Source: Pseudomonas reactans (GTDB lineage Bacteria > Pseudomonadota > Gammaproteobacteria > Pseudomonadales > Pseudomonadaceae). Taken from it: a stretch of 64,000 nt of DNA. Positions within the stretch are counted from its first letter, which is position 1. Each line of letters begins with the position of its first letter. Below the pieces are notes generated by a model. It saw nothing but the letters and a program-made list of their open reading frames with translations. It was not told where the DNA came from and searched no databases. Location of the stretch: positions 248,001 through 312,000 of the forward strand of contig NZ_JACAPG010000006.1 in NCBI RefSeq assembly GCF_013385825.1. The letters are read 5' to 3'. Both the position numbers and the translations under genes were made by a program. This document shows positions 39,900-49,576 of this stretch, piece after piece.

Positions 39900-41771
39900 A
39901 TGACCTCAGTAAACCAGTTCTGGCGCCGGGCAAGACTGCCCCTGGCCGTCAGTCTCGCTTCTACGCTCGCCGGGCCCGCATTCGGCGTCAGTTTCAACAT
40001 TGGTGAAATCGAAGGGAGCTTTGACTCGTCGCTTTCCGTGGGGGCGAGCTGGTCGACAGCCAAGCCCAACAAGGACCTGATCGGCGCCAACAATGGCGGT
40101 CGTGGCCTGTCCCAGACTTCCGACGACGGCCACCTTAACTTCAAGCGCGGCGAGACCTTTTCGAAGATCTTCAAGGGCATCCATGATTTGGAACTGAAGT
40201 ACGGAGACACCGGTGTTTTTGTACGAGGCAAGTACTGGTATGACTTTGAGCTAAAGGACGAAAGTCGCCCCTTCAAGGACATCAGTGACAACAACCGTAA
40301 AGAAGGCGCCAAGTCCTCTGGCGGGCAGATTCTCGATGCGTTCATCTACCACAACTATTCCATTGCCGATCAGCCCGGTAACGTGCGATTCGGTAAGCAA
40401 GTAGTGAGCTGGGGTGAAAGTACCTTCATCGGCGGCGGCATCAACTCCATCAACCCGATCGATGTATCGGCGTTCCGTCGTCCGGGTGCAGAAGTCAAAG
40501 AGGGTTTGATTCCGGTCAACATGTTCTATGTGTCGCAAACGCTGACGGATAATTTGTCGGCGGAGGCGTTTTATCAGTTGGAGTGGGACCAGACGGTAAC
40601 GGATAACTGCGGAACGTTCTTCTCCCAGCCCGATATTATTTCAGATGGCTGCACCGATAACCTGCGTGTATTGAACAAGCGTTCTCGAATTAACCCCGCA
40701 GCTTATCCGACCCTCAACAGCTTTGGTGTTGATGTAAACGAAGAAGGGGTAAAGGTTGCTCGTGGCGGTGACAGGGATGCCCGGGACAGCGGGCAGTTCG
40801 GCGTTGCCTTCCATTACAACTATGAGCCGTTGGACACGGAGTTCGGCGCTTACTTCATGAATTACCATAGTCGGGCACCTATCTTCAGTGCTCGCGGCGC
40901 CTCCCAGTCCCTCTATAACCTGCTCAATAACCCAGGCGCGCCCGCGGCGTTACGGCAATTGGCGCCTGTGATAATCGCCGGCAACTCCCAGTATTTTGTC
41001 GAGTATCCAGAAGATATTCGTTTGTATGGCTTGAGCTTCTCCACCACCCTGCCTACCGGCACTGCGTGGAGTGGTGAGGTGAGTTATCGTCCGAATGCGC
41101 CGGTGCAACTGAACTCGACGGATATTCTATTTGCCGGTGTCACACCGTTGAACGGTTATTCCAATGCCTCTGTGCTCAAAGGCGTTCCAGGACAGGATCT
41201 CAATGGTTATCGGCGTAAGGAAATTACCCAGCTACAAACAACATTCACGCATTTCTTTGATCAGGTCATGGGGGCAAGCCGCCTGACGACGGTGGGCGAA
41301 ATCGGCGTCACACATGTGGGCGGGCTGGAAAGCAAGTCCAAGACTCGTTATGGCCGCGACCCGGTTTTCGGCCCTGGTAGTCTGCCTGCCGGTTTCTGCA
41401 ATGGCCTCAACGCCTCGACCGCCGCAGGTGCCGGTGTGCCCGTTGCGGACCTGAACACTAACTGCAACAACGACGGTTTCACCACCTCCACCTCCTGGGG
41501 CTACCGCGCCCGTGCCATTTGGGAATATCCGGACGTCTTCGCCGGTGTGAACCTGAAGCCCAACGTCGCTTGGTCCCATGACGTCAGCGGTTATTCGCCA
41601 GGCCCTGGCGGTAACTTCGAAGAAGGTCGCAAGGCGGTCAGCCTGGGCCTGGATGCCGAGTACCAGAACACCTACACCGCCAGCCTGGCCTACACCAACT
41701 TCTTTGGTGGCAAGTTCAGTACGGTAGATGACCGCGACTTCGTCGCTTTGAGCTTCGGCGCCAACTTCTAA
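39900..41771 (+). CDS. DUF1302 family protein, probable outer-membrane barrel
   Basis: A 623-residue secreted protein with a signal peptide (residues 1 to about 29, LPLAVSLASTLAGPAFG), then many alternating beta strands with aromatic girdles (SFDSSLSVGASWSTAK; the C-terminal end is FVALSFGANF, a typical barrel ending in Phe). The DUF1302 family sits with DUF1329 in many proteobacteria and is often co-regulated with use of terpenes, alkylphenols or alkanes. The likely role is an outer-membrane channel or assembly partner for hydrophobic substrates; that is inference. Confidence 0.85.
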   Translation: MTSVNQFWRRARLPLAVSLASTLAGPAFGVSFNIGEIEGSFDSSLSVGASWSTAKPNKDLIGANNGGRGLSQTSDDGHLNFKRGETFSKIFKGIHDLELKYGDTGVFVRGKYWYDFELKDESRPFKDISDNNRKEGAKSSGGQILDAFIYHNYSIADQPGNVRFGKQVVSWGESTFIGGGINSINPIDVSAFRRPGAEVKEGLIPVNMFYVSQTLTDNLSAEAFYQLEWDQTVTDNCGTFFSQPDIISDGCTDNLRVLNKRSRINPAAYPTLNSFGVDVNEEGVKVARGGDRDARDSGQFGVAFHYNYEPLDTEFGAYFMNYHSRAPIFSARGASQSLYNLLNNPGAPAALRQLAPVIIAGNSQYFVEYPEDIRLYGLSFSTTLPTGTAWSGEVSYRPNAPVQLNSTDILFAGVTPLNGYSNASVLKGVPGQDLNGYRRKEITQLQTTFTHFFDQVMGASRLTTVGEIGVTHVGGLESKSKTRYGRDPVFGPGSLPAGFCNGLNASTAAGAGVPVADLNTNCNNDGFTTSTSWGYRARAIWEYPDVFAGVNLKPNVAWSHDVSGYSPGPGGNFEEGRKAVSLGLDAEYQNTYTASLAYTNFFGGKFSTVDDRDFVALSFGANF

Positions 41772-41800
41772 GCACACTGTATTTTCAGGAAGACCAGAAC

Positions 41801-43165
41801 ATGAAAATAACCAAAAGTCTGTTGCACGTGGGTGTGCTTGGGCTGTCGATCCTGGCGAGCAACGTCATGGCGGCAGTGTCGGCGGATGAAGCCGCCAAGC
41901 TGGGCACGACCCTGACACCGATGGGCGCCGAAATGGCCGGTAACGCGGCGGGCACCATTCCTAAATGGTCGCCGCTGCCCACCAACGCCGGCGCTGTTGA
42001 CGCCCGTGGGTTCCTGGCCAACCCATACGCCAGTGAACAACCGCAATTCACCATCACTGCGGCGAACGTCGAGCAGTACAAGGACAAGCTGGCGCCGGGG
42101 CAGTACGCGATGTTCAAGCGCTACCCGGAAACCTTCAAGATGCCGGTCTACCCGACCCATCGCGGTGCCACCGTGCCGGCGGAGGTGTTTGCGTCCATCA
42201 AGAAAAACGCCACCAACACCAACCTGGTGTCTGGCGGCAACGGCCTGGAAAACTTCGAAACCGCGGTGCCGTTCCCGATCCCGAAAAGCGGTGTTGAGGT
42301 GATCTGGAACCACATCACTCGGTATCGCGGCGGCAGCGTAACCCGTTTGGTAACCCAGGCTACGCCGCAAACCAACGGTTCCTACAGCCTGGTGTATTTC
42401 CGTGACCAGTTTGTGTTCCGCGACAAGATGAAGGATTACGATCCGAAAAATCCGGGCAACGTGCTGTTCTACTTCAAGCAGCAAGTGACCGCGCCGGCAC
42501 GTCTGGCCGGTGGTGTGCTGCTGGTGCACGAAACCCTGGACCAAGTGAAGGAGCCGCGTTCGGCGTGGGTTTACAACGCGGGCCAGCGCCGTGTGCGCCG
42601 GGCGCCGCAAGTGTCCTATGACGGGCCGGGTACTGCCGCCGATGGCCTGCGTACCTCCGACAACCTCGACATGTACAACGGTGCACCGGATCGCTACGAC
42701 TGGAAGCTGGACGGCAAGAAAGAAATCTACATCGCCTCCAACAGCTACAAGATCGACGATCCGAAGCTCAAGTACGCCGATATTATCAAGGCCGGCCACA
42801 TCAACCAGGACCTGACGCGTTACGAGCTGCGCCGCGTCTGGCACGTGGTCGCCACCTTGAAGGAAGGCCAGCGCCACATCTACGCCAAGCGTGACTTCTT
42901 CATCGACGAAGACACCTGGCAAGCCGCTGTGATCGACCACTACGACGGTCGTGGCCAACTGTGGCGCGTGGCGGAAGCCCATGCCGAGAACTACTACGAC
43001 AAGCAAGTGCCGTGGTACGCCCTGGAAACCCTCTACGACCTGCAGTCCGGTCGCTACCTGGCGCTGGGCATGAAGAACGAAGAGAAGCAGGCGTATGACT
43101 TTGGCTTCACCGCCACCACCAGCGACTTCACCCCGGCGGCCCTGCGCCAGGATGGTGTTCGCTAA
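41801..43165 (+). CDS. DUF1329 family protein, LolB-like periplasmic partner
   Basis: A 454-residue secreted protein with a signal peptide (about residues 1-24, ending SNVMA). Family DUF1329 is predicted to fold like LolA/LolB, a half-barrel with a hydrophobic pocket. It starts 30 bases after the DUF1302 gene with AGGA before the ATG. The two together suggest transport of a hydrophobic compound or a lipid across the periplasm. Exact function is not established. Confidence 0.85.
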   Translation: MKITKSLLHVGVLGLSILASNVMAAVSADEAAKLGTTLTPMGAEMAGNAAGTIPKWSPLPTNAGAVDARGFLANPYASEQPQFTITAANVEQYKDKLAPGQYAMFKRYPETFKMPVYPTHRGATVPAEVFASIKKNATNTNLVSGGNGLENFETAVPFPIPKSGVEVIWNHITRYRGGSVTRLVTQATPQTNGSYSLVYFRDQFVFRDKMKDYDPKNPGNVLFYFKQQVTAPARLAGGVLLVHETLDQVKEPRSAWVYNAGQRRVRRAPQVSYDGPGTAADGLRTSDNLDMYNGAPDRYDWKLDGKKEIYIASNSYKIDDPKLKYADIIKAGHINQDLTRYELRRVWHVVATLKEGQRHIYAKRDFFIDEDTWQAAVIDHYDGRGQLWRVAEAHAENYYDKQVPWYALETLYDLQSGRYLALGMKNEEKQAYDFGFTATTSDFTPAALRQDGVR

Positions 43166-43193
43166 CGTGCGTTAACCGAGGCCGCATCCTCGC

Positions 43194-43224
43194 AAAGAAG
43201 CCCCGACCGGTTCGGGGCTTTTTT
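43194..43224 (+). terminator. Intrinsic terminator after the DUF1329 gene
   Basis: AAGCCCCGA, loop CCGG, TTCGGGGCTT, then a T run. It separates the DUF1302/DUF1329 transcript from the downstream regulator gene. Confidence 0.88.
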
Positions 43225-43351
43225 GTGCGCGTATTTTTTTGTCGCAGTTCTTTTTCAGTCATTTGTAGCAAAGATCTACAAACCTGCGGCTTTTACCGCT
43301 AGTCTGCGGACATCTGCAATGCCGACAACAGCCTTCTACAAGAGCCCGGCG

Positions 43352-46081
43352 ATGACTGATCTGTCCCGAATCCAAGGGCCTGCCAGTGCGGTAATCCCGA
43401 CCCTGGAAGGTCGCTTCTACAGGCCCCCCCTGCCTGACGGCTACGTGCTGCGCCCGCGCCTGTGCGAACGCCTGAGCGCCGGGCTGGAAGGGCGGCTGTT
43501 GCTGGTCAGCGCGCCGGCAGGTTTCGGCAAGAGTTCATTGGCGGTGGAGTTCTGCCAGGGCTTGCCGGCCCATTGGCAAAGCCTGTGGCTGGGCCTCAGC
43601 CCACGAGACAACGACCCTGGGCGTTTCCTCGAACGCCTGCTCGACGGCTTGCAGCAATTCTTCCCGCAACTCGGCGCCCAATCCCTGGGCCTGCTGAAAA
43701 TGCGTCAGCGTCATCAACCCTTTGCCTTCGAAGAATGGCTCGATGGTCTGCTCGACGAGCTGGCGGTGCAGCTGTCTACCCGCACTCCGTTATTGCTGGT
43801 GCTGGATGATTACCATCTGGCCCAGGGGCCGGTGCTCGACCGTTGCCTGCAGTTTTTCCTCAATCATTTGCCTGATGGTTTGGTGGTGCTGGTCACCAGC
43901 CGTCAGCGTCCGGACTGGCATCTGGCGCGGCTGCGGCTGTCGCGTCATCTGCTGGAACTGCACGAACAGGATTTGCGCCTGACGCACGACGAATCACTGG
44001 CCGTACTGGATCGCCACAGCAGTTCCTTGCGCGGTGAAGCGCTCGACAACCTGATTCGCCGCAGCGAAGGCTGGGTCGCCGGCCTGCGCTTCTGGTTGCT
44101 GGCCGCCTCCGAGGCCGGCAGCGACGGCGCCTTGCCGCAAAGCCTGCACGGCGGCGAAGGGCTGATCCGCGATTACCTGCTGGAAGAGGTCATCGACTGC
44201 CTGCCGACCGAAGTGCAGGCGTTTTTGTACGACACCGCCCCTCAGGACCGATTTTGCAGCGAACTTTGCGATGCGGTGCGTGAAGCCCACGACAGTGCCG
44301 AAATCCTGCGTTACTTGCAGGCGCACCAAGTGTTCCTGGTGCCGCTTGACGAGCAGGGGCATTGGTACCGTTATCACCATCTTTTTTCGGATTTGCTGCG
44401 CACGCGGCGCGCCAGCAGCAACGTGCTGCCGGCGGCCAGCCTGCACCTGCGCGCGTGTCGTTGGTTCAATGCCCAGGGGTTGATCGATGAGGCGGTGGAG
44501 CAGGCGCTGCGCGCCGGTCATCTGGATGTGGCGGCCAACCTGGTGCAGAACCTGTCCGAGGAACAACTGCTGGCCGAACAGAACGTGGGCATGTTGCTGC
44601 GCTGGAAAATGGACTTGCCCGACAGCCTGCTGATCAGCACGCCGCGCCTGATCGTGCTCTACAGCTGGGCGTTGGGCCTGGCCTGCCAATTGGATGCGGC
44701 GGAAGAACTGTCCAGCTACCTCAGTCGCTTCCTGCCGGCGCCGTCGGCCACTGCGCAAAAGTCGATGTTGGCCCAGTGGCTGGCATTGAGCGGGATCATC
44801 GCCCGTGGCCGTGGCGATCGCGAACTGACTCAGCGCTATTGCAGCGAAGCGCTGGAAAGCTTGCCGCAACGGCGTTACGGCCAGCGGTTGATGTGCTTGT
44901 CGACCCTGTCCAACCTGGCCATTGTCGATGCCGACCTGTGGCGTGCACGGGGCTTGAATCGTGAATCCCTGGAACTGGCGCAGCGCGTCGGCAACCCCTT
45001 GTTCGAAGCCCTGGCCCATTACGACCGTGCGCGGGTGTTGCAGGCGCGCGGCGAGATCCTGCGTTCCCTGGATGAAGTGCGCCAGGGCCTGCAACGCCTG
45101 CACGGCCTGGCGCCGCAGCGCTTGTACGCGGTGCGTGCACGGTTATCGCTTTACGAGGGTTTTTTGTTGCTGGTGCGCCTCCAGCCCGAAGTCGGGCTCG
45201 CCCGTTTGCGCGCCGGTCTTGCTGAAGCCAGGGCTTGCCGCGACATCAGTGTGTTGATCGGCCACTGCGTGATCGCCAATTTCGAAGGGCGCCGTGGCGA
45301 CTTTGCCAAAGCCTTCGCCGAGCTGGCCGAGGCCGAGCGGTTGATGCATATCTGGGATGTGCCGCCAATCTACTACCTCGCGATGATCACCCTGATCAAG
45401 TGCGAGCTGTGGCTGGCCCAGGGCCGCACCGACTTGGCCGACGCCTGGCTGACGCGGCTGGGGCAAACCTACAACGGCGAAAACGCCGCCGCCGCGCCAG
45501 AGTTTCACCCACATCTGCCACAGCATATCGGGCTGCAACAGGCAGCGTTGGACGCGACTCGCCACCAACCGGCGGCGGCGTTGCAACGTCTCGAAGCGTT
45601 GGCGATACAGGCTCATAACAGTGGGCGTCAGATGATCGCGCTGATGGCCCTGACCCAGCGGGTGCAACTGTTGCTTGGGGAGGGGCAGGAGGCAAAGGCG
45701 CGTCCAGTGTTTGCCCAAGCCCTTGAGGCCGGGGCAGGTGGCGCGTTGCAACCCTTCGAACGATTGCTGGAAACCCACCCGGACTGGATGCGCGAGCAGC
45801 TTGCCAAAGATCCCCATCGGCTGCTGAGCCAGAGCCTGCTGGCGCTGTTACCGGCGGTTGCAGTGGTGGAGGCAGCTTCGACTCATGAGACATTGAGCGC
45901 CCGAGAGCTGGCGGTGCTGCAATTGATCGCTCAGGGCTGCTCCAATCAGGAGATCAGCAACCGGCTGTTTATCTCCCTGCACACGGTCAAGACTCACGCG
46001 AGCCACATCAACAGCAAGCTAGGTGTGGAGCGCCGTACCCAGGCGGTGGCTAGGGCGCAGGAGTTGAGGCTGATTGGTTAA
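43352..46081 (+). CDS. MalT-like LuxR-family transcriptional activator
   Basis: A 909-residue large ATP-binding LuxR regulator (STAND/MalT type). Walker A SAPAGFGKSSL is at about residues 53-63 and Walker B LLLVLDDYHLA at about 147-157. A helical repeat (TPR-like) sensor spans roughly 380-820. The C-terminal HTH reads LSARELAVLQLIAQGCSNQE and HTVKTHASHINSKL. In-frame ATGs at 43319 and 43352 are both possible; AAGAG is seven bases before the latter. It very probably controls the adjacent DUF1302/DUF1329 genes, with an unknown inducer. Confidence 0.9.
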   Translation: MTDLSRIQGPASAVIPTLEGRFYRPPLPDGYVLRPRLCERLSAGLEGRLLLVSAPAGFGKSSLAVEFCQGLPAHWQSLWLGLSPRDNDPGRFLERLLDGLQQFFPQLGAQSLGLLKMRQRHQPFAFEEWLDGLLDELAVQLSTRTPLLLVLDDYHLAQGPVLDRCLQFFLNHLPDGLVVLVTSRQRPDWHLARLRLSRHLLELHEQDLRLTHDESLAVLDRHSSSLRGEALDNLIRRSEGWVAGLRFWLLAASEAGSDGALPQSLHGGEGLIRDYLLEEVIDCLPTEVQAFLYDTAPQDRFCSELCDAVREAHDSAEILRYLQAHQVFLVPLDEQGHWYRYHHLFSDLLRTRRASSNVLPAASLHLRACRWFNAQGLIDEAVEQALRAGHLDVAANLVQNLSEEQLLAEQNVGMLLRWKMDLPDSLLISTPRLIVLYSWALGLACQLDAAEELSSYLSRFLPAPSATAQKSMLAQWLALSGIIARGRGDRELTQRYCSEALESLPQRRYGQRLMCLSTLSNLAIVDADLWRARGLNRESLELAQRVGNPLFEALAHYDRARVLQARGEILRSLDEVRQGLQRLHGLAPQRLYAVRARLSLYEGFLLLVRLQPEVGLARLRAGLAEARACRDISVLIGHCVIANFEGRRGDFAKAFAELAEAERLMHIWDVPPIYYLAMITLIKCELWLAQGRTDLADAWLTRLGQTYNGENAAAAPEFHPHLPQHIGLQQAALDATRHQPAAALQRLEALAIQAHNSGRQMIALMALTQRVQLLLGEGQEAKARPVFAQALEAGAGGALQPFERLLETHPDWMREQLAKDPHRLLSQSLLALLPAVAVVEAASTHETLSARELAVLQLIAQGCSNQEISNRLFISLHTVKTHASHINSKLGVERRTQAVARAQELRLIG

Positions 46082-47349
46082 GCCTGGGCTTTTGCAAAAG
46101 CCGGAGCCATATAGTCTTGTTCTCTTTGTGAAAAGCCCACTGCTTGGGCGACTGTTCGCCAGTGGCTCACGGAATTGATGCAATCAGCGATGATTTCATC
46201 CGCGTCTCTAAGGTTCACACGAAAGAAGCCCGCGACCTCTCTTGCCAGTTCGAGATCCAGTGCGTTGTCATGTTCGGTGATATTGAGTTTCAGGCCGTCT
46301 CCCATTGGCGTCGGGTTTAAATCATACGCATCCGAAAGGCGCCATCCGTGACCTGGTTCCAGGATGAAACCGTGATTGCGCAGGTGGTCGTCGGTGTTTG
46401 AAACCAGAATGTTGAACACGATGCGTGTCCATAGCTCTTGCAAATCCTGATCAGTGTTCGAGCCATTGCGCATCAGTACTTCAGCCAGCTCTAGATAGCT
46501 TGCGCCCGTGCTCGCGTCGTCACCATCGACTCGACTGGTGAGGGTCATAGCGGATGCAAAATGCAGGCGGCCGCCCGCGGCCGTGCGGTCGAACCGCTTG
46601 ACCATGAAACAATGAAAGTCGCTGGCATAGCGTTTGGCGACTGCCGACGCGACTCTCAAACCACATGCCTTGGCAAGAGCATTGATGACCAACTCCCAAC
46701 CACCTACATCGTAGGTATCACGGGTCGAGGGAAACTTGGCGATCCAAAGATGATTATTGCGATCGGCCACACTGGCTTTCGGGCGTGCTCCACCCAGGGA
46801 ACCGCCGGGTGCAATCAACATGCGCAACCACTCCCGACCTTCTGGCGCCCGATTATCCGGATCGTTCTCCAGTTCGCGACTGGCTCTTTCAAGCGCGTGC
46901 AACTCGATAAAAGGCGGCGCAGCAATGGCGTCCTGGTCGTCGAGGAAATGGCCGGTGTCGTTCAGTCGGTAGCGCAGTGCGCCTGCGCGAAAAACGTCAT
47001 GTACGCCCAGCAAGTAGTCCGACTCGCCGAGCCGAGTGTTCGCGTCGTACAGCCCGTCGCGGATGTCGCGTTCCAGGCGGCGTTTCATCAGCAGGCGACC
47101 CCAGCGATCCGGGCAGGAATCGCTGAACACACCAAACATGTTCCGCCCCTCAGCGGGAAACTGAGCACCTGCAAAGGGGCCAATGCCAGGATCAATCCGG
47201 ATGGCGCTCAGCGCTCGGTTTTGCAAGGCCAGGGGATCGTGTTCGTACTCGAACTTTTCGGTCTGTCGGGTTTTTCTTACGTGCAGCCAGCCAAGCCGTA
47301 AGGGGCCGTCGATACCTTCCCAGTCGGCATAAACCCCAATCATGGTCAT
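46078..47349 (-). CDS. hipA: HipA-family Ser/Thr kinase toxin
   Basis: A 423-residue HipA-type kinase. N-terminal subdomain: FSDSCPDRWGRLLMKRR near residue 75. ATP loop: GGSLGGARPK at 182-191, where Ser184 matches the autophosphorylated serine of E. coli HipA. Catalytic loop: NTDDHLRNHGF at 318-328, and metal-binding SDAYDLNP with Asp343. All key residues are intact, so an active kinase is likely; E. coli HipA phosphorylates GltX, but the target here is unknown. The start overlaps the antitoxin stop (TAATG). Confidence 0.9.
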   Translation of the reverse strand: MTMIGVYADWEGIDGPLRLGWLHVRKTRQTEKFEYEHDPLALQNRALSAIRIDPGIGPFAGAQFPAEGRNMFGVFSDSCPDRWGRLLMKRRLERDIRDGLYDANTRLGESDYLLGVHDVFRAGALRYRLNDTGHFLDDQDAIAAPPFIELHALERASRELENDPDNRAPEGREWLRMLIAPGGSLGGARPKASVADRNNHLWIAKFPSTRDTYDVGGWELVINALAKACGLRVASAVAKRYASDFHCFMVKRFDRTAAGGRLHFASAMTLTSRVDGDDASTGASYLELAEVLMRNGSNTDQDLQELWTRIVFNILVSNTDDHLRNHGFILEPGHGWRLSDAYDLNPTPMGDGLKLNITEHDNALDLELAREVAGFFRVNLRDADEIIADCINSVSHWRTVAQAVGFSQREQDYMAPAFAKAQA

Positions 47350-47816
47350 TACGTGTCTTTCCTTTGCCGTGGTGGGATCAGCGCAGCCAGCGCATCGCTG
47401 CTGATCGTGCCCTTGTCGGGAGGGGGCATAGGATTTGAAGGTAGTGGCTTCGTACGAACGCTGGCGGGCTTAGTTGTAACTTTCTCTGACGCCATCGACG
47501 TATTCGTTCGGGTAACTGATGTCTTTGCGGATAGCAGCTTTGCATCCTGAAGATGTCTACCCAGCTCATCTTCCGATGCGACGGTGTTCAGGTCTTTTTC
47601 GAGGCCAAGGACCTGCAGGACCGCCAAGTAAGCGCCTATCGTGCTACCCGAAGATCCTCGCTCCAAGGCGCGGAGCGTCATCTGGGACATGCCGGCACGT
47701 TCAGCGGCTTGTTTGGCGGTGATTTTTCGGCGCATGCGAGCAAGTTTGATCCGCTCGCCAAGGCCGGCAAGCAAGCGTTCTGTAGCAGGTAGCAGCGGAG
47801 ATGTTTTTTTTGCCAT
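47349..47816 (-). CDS. hipB: HipB-like antitoxin with long C-terminal extension
   Basis: A 155-residue Xre-type HTH protein. The HTH spans about residues 20-75 ([40 protein letters not shown]). E. coli HipB has 88 residues; here about 75 extra residues, rich in Ser, Thr, Lys and Pro, follow and look disordered. It precedes hipA by a one-base overlap, the usual antitoxin-first order. It should repress its own promoter at the repeats directly upstream. Confidence 0.87.
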   Translation of the reverse strand: MAKKTSPLLPATERLLAGLGERIKLARMRRKITAKQAAERAGMSQMTLRALERGSSGSTIGAYLAVLQVLGLEKDLNTVASEDELGRHLQDAKLLSAKTSVTRTNTSMASEKVTTKPASVRTKPLPSNPMPPPDKGTISSDALAALIPPRQRKDT

Positions 47817-47932
47817 GCTATTATTCCTGCTCTTTTTTGCGGTATGTGAAAAAATAATAGCACTTTAATTGATCTATAAAAGTGCAATTATTTTGGCGAT
47901 ATTGGCTTGGAAGTTATAGTTTAATTGCACTG
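47815..47932 (-). promoter_or_regulatory. Array of four operator half-sites before hipB
   Basis: Copies of a roughly 12-base motif AATAATWGCACT: minus strand 47826-47815 (AATAATAGCATG, overlapping the hipB ATG), plus 47854-47865 (AATAATAGCACT), minus 47893-47882 (AATAATTGCACT), plus 47921-47932 (TTTAATTGCACT). Pairs face each other as inverted repeats. This fits cooperative HipB-like autorepression; the last copy is 22 bases before the MBL gene on the other strand. Confidence 0.7.
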
Positions 47933-47954
47933 AGTAGGATTCAGAGGATCACTC

Positions 47955-48599
47955 ATGACGCTCATAGCCCCCACGCTGATTCGCGAAACCTTCCCCGTCG
48001 GCCCCCTGCAGTGCAACTGCACCATCATCGGCGACCCCGTCAGCAAAAAGGCCATCGTGGTCGACCCTGGCGGCAATCATGAGCTGATCCTGGCACGGCT
48101 GGATGCCCTGGGCCTGAGGGTGGTGAGCATCATCCACACCCATGCCCATCTGGATCATTTCCTGGCATCCGGCCAGTTGAAAGAGAAGACCGGTGCCACC
48201 TTGCACCTGCACAAAGAAGATCAATTCCTTTGGGACAATCTGGAAATGCAATGCCAGATGTTTCGCGTGCCCTATACCCCCGTGCCTTCGCCGGACCGTT
48301 GGCTGGAACATGATGAAGAGTTGGCCTGCGGTTGTGGTGTGGCGTTGCACACGCCCGGCCATACGCCGGGGTCGATGAGCTTCTGGTTTGCCGATGCCAA
48401 GCTGCTGATTGCCGGCGACACACTGTTCCGTCGCGGTATCGGTCGCACCGATTTGTGGGGCGGCGACCAGGCGACCATCGTGCGCTCGATCAAGCAGCGC
48501 CTGTACATCCTGGACGAGGGTGCGACGGTGGTGACCGGGCACGGGCCGGATACCCGGCTGGGCGATGAAATGCGTGAGAACCCTTTTGTGCGGGCGTGA
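47955..48599 (+). CDS. MBL-fold metallohydrolase (GloB/YcbL-like)
   Basis: A 214-residue metallo-beta-lactamase-fold hydrolase. The metal motif HTHAHLDHF near residue 58 and later ligands in LHTPGHTPGSMSFWF and VVTGHGPDTRLGDE are intact. Close relatives (YcbL, glyoxalase II-like) hydrolyse thioesters such as S-lactoylglutathione. GAGGA precedes the start. Its promoter region is shared with the hipBA operator array. Confidence 0.9.
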   Translation: MTLIAPTLIRETFPVGPLQCNCTIIGDPVSKKAIVVDPGGNHELILARLDALGLRVVSIIHTHAHLDHFLASGQLKEKTGATLHLHKEDQFLWDNLEMQCQMFRVPYTPVPSPDRWLEHDEELACGCGVALHTPGHTPGSMSFWFADAKLLIAGDTLFRRGIGRTDLWGGDQATIVRSIKQRLYILDEGATVVTGHGPDTRLGDEMRENPFVRA

Positions 48600-48791
48600 A
48601 GGAATAATTGCCGGGCTGAACGCGTTCTATAACAGGCAAACCTTGTAGCAAAAACTCAGGTCGTGTTCAGCGCGCGTCTGCTACGGTTTCTGTAGTCACG
48701 GAATTTTTACCGTTTGTCGCGTTCCAAACTCGGCACAGGTCCATTGCCAATGTCCTTTGCACCATAGAATGCAAAAGTAGGAGCTCCCTTC

Positions 48792-49565
48792 ATGTTCACT
48801 TCGCGTCGTCTGCTTGTTGTCGCTACCGCCGTAGCCTTGTTGTCCGGCTGCGCATCACCTAATCCTTATGACGGCAGCAGCCAGGGACAGGCGAGTAATG
48901 AATCCGGCGGTATGAGCAAGACCGCCAAGTACGGTGGCCTGGGCGCTCTGGCCGGTGCATTGGCGGGTGCGGCCATCGATCACAACAACCGTGGCAAGGG
49001 CGCGCTGATTGGTGCGGTCGTTGCGGGTGCCGGTGCTGCGGGTTATGGCTACTACGCCGACCAACAGGAAAAGAAACTGCGTGAAAGCATGGCCAATACC
49101 GGTGTTGAAGTTCAGCGCCAGGGTGACCAGATCAAGCTGATCATGCCGGGCAACATCACCTTCGCGACCAACTCGGACGCGATCTCCAGCAGCTTCTACC
49201 AGCCGCTGAACAACCTGGCCAACTCGCTCAAGCAATTCAACCAGAACACTATCCAGATCGTCGGTTACACCGACAGCACCGGTAGCCGCCAGTTGAACAT
49301 GGACCTGTCCCAGCGTCGTGCCCAGAGCGTGGCCAACTACCTGACGTCCCAGGGCGTCAACGGCGCCAACCTGAGTGCCCGCGGTGCCGGCCCGGATAAC
49401 CCGATTGCCAGCAACGCCGACGTCAACGGCCGTGCCCAGAACCGTCGCGTAGAAGTGAATCTTGGCCCGATCCCAGGCCAGCAGTATGGCCAGCCAGGTG
49501 CCCAGCAACAGGCGCCACAACAGAACAACCAGTTCCAGGGCAATCCGTACTCGCAGTACCAGTAA
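48792..49565 (+). CDS. OmpA-family lipoprotein (YiaD-like)
   Basis: A 257-residue lipoprotein: lipobox LLSGC (Cys20), a glycine-zipper stretch (GGLGALAGALAGAAIDHNNR and GALIGAVVAGAGAAGYGYYA, about residues 48-93), then an OmpA-type peptidoglycan-binding domain (VGYTDSTGSRQLNMDLSQRR, later NGRAQNRRVEVNL). The Gln/Pro/Asn-rich tail (about residues 228-257) is of low complexity. It probably tethers the outer membrane to peptidoglycan. AGGAG precedes the start. A terminator follows. Confidence 0.92.
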   Translation: MFTSRRLLVVATAVALLSGCASPNPYDGSSQGQASNESGGMSKTAKYGGLGALAGALAGAAIDHNNRGKGALIGAVVAGAGAAGYGYYADQQEKKLRESMANTGVEVQRQGDQIKLIMPGNITFATNSDAISSSFYQPLNNLANSLKQFNQNTIQIVGYTDSTGSRQLNMDLSQRRAQSVANYLTSQGVNGANLSARGAGPDNPIASNADVNGRAQNRRVEVNLGPIPGQQYGQPGAQQQAPQQNNQFQGNPYSQYQ

Positions 49566-49576
49566 ATATTCGCTAA

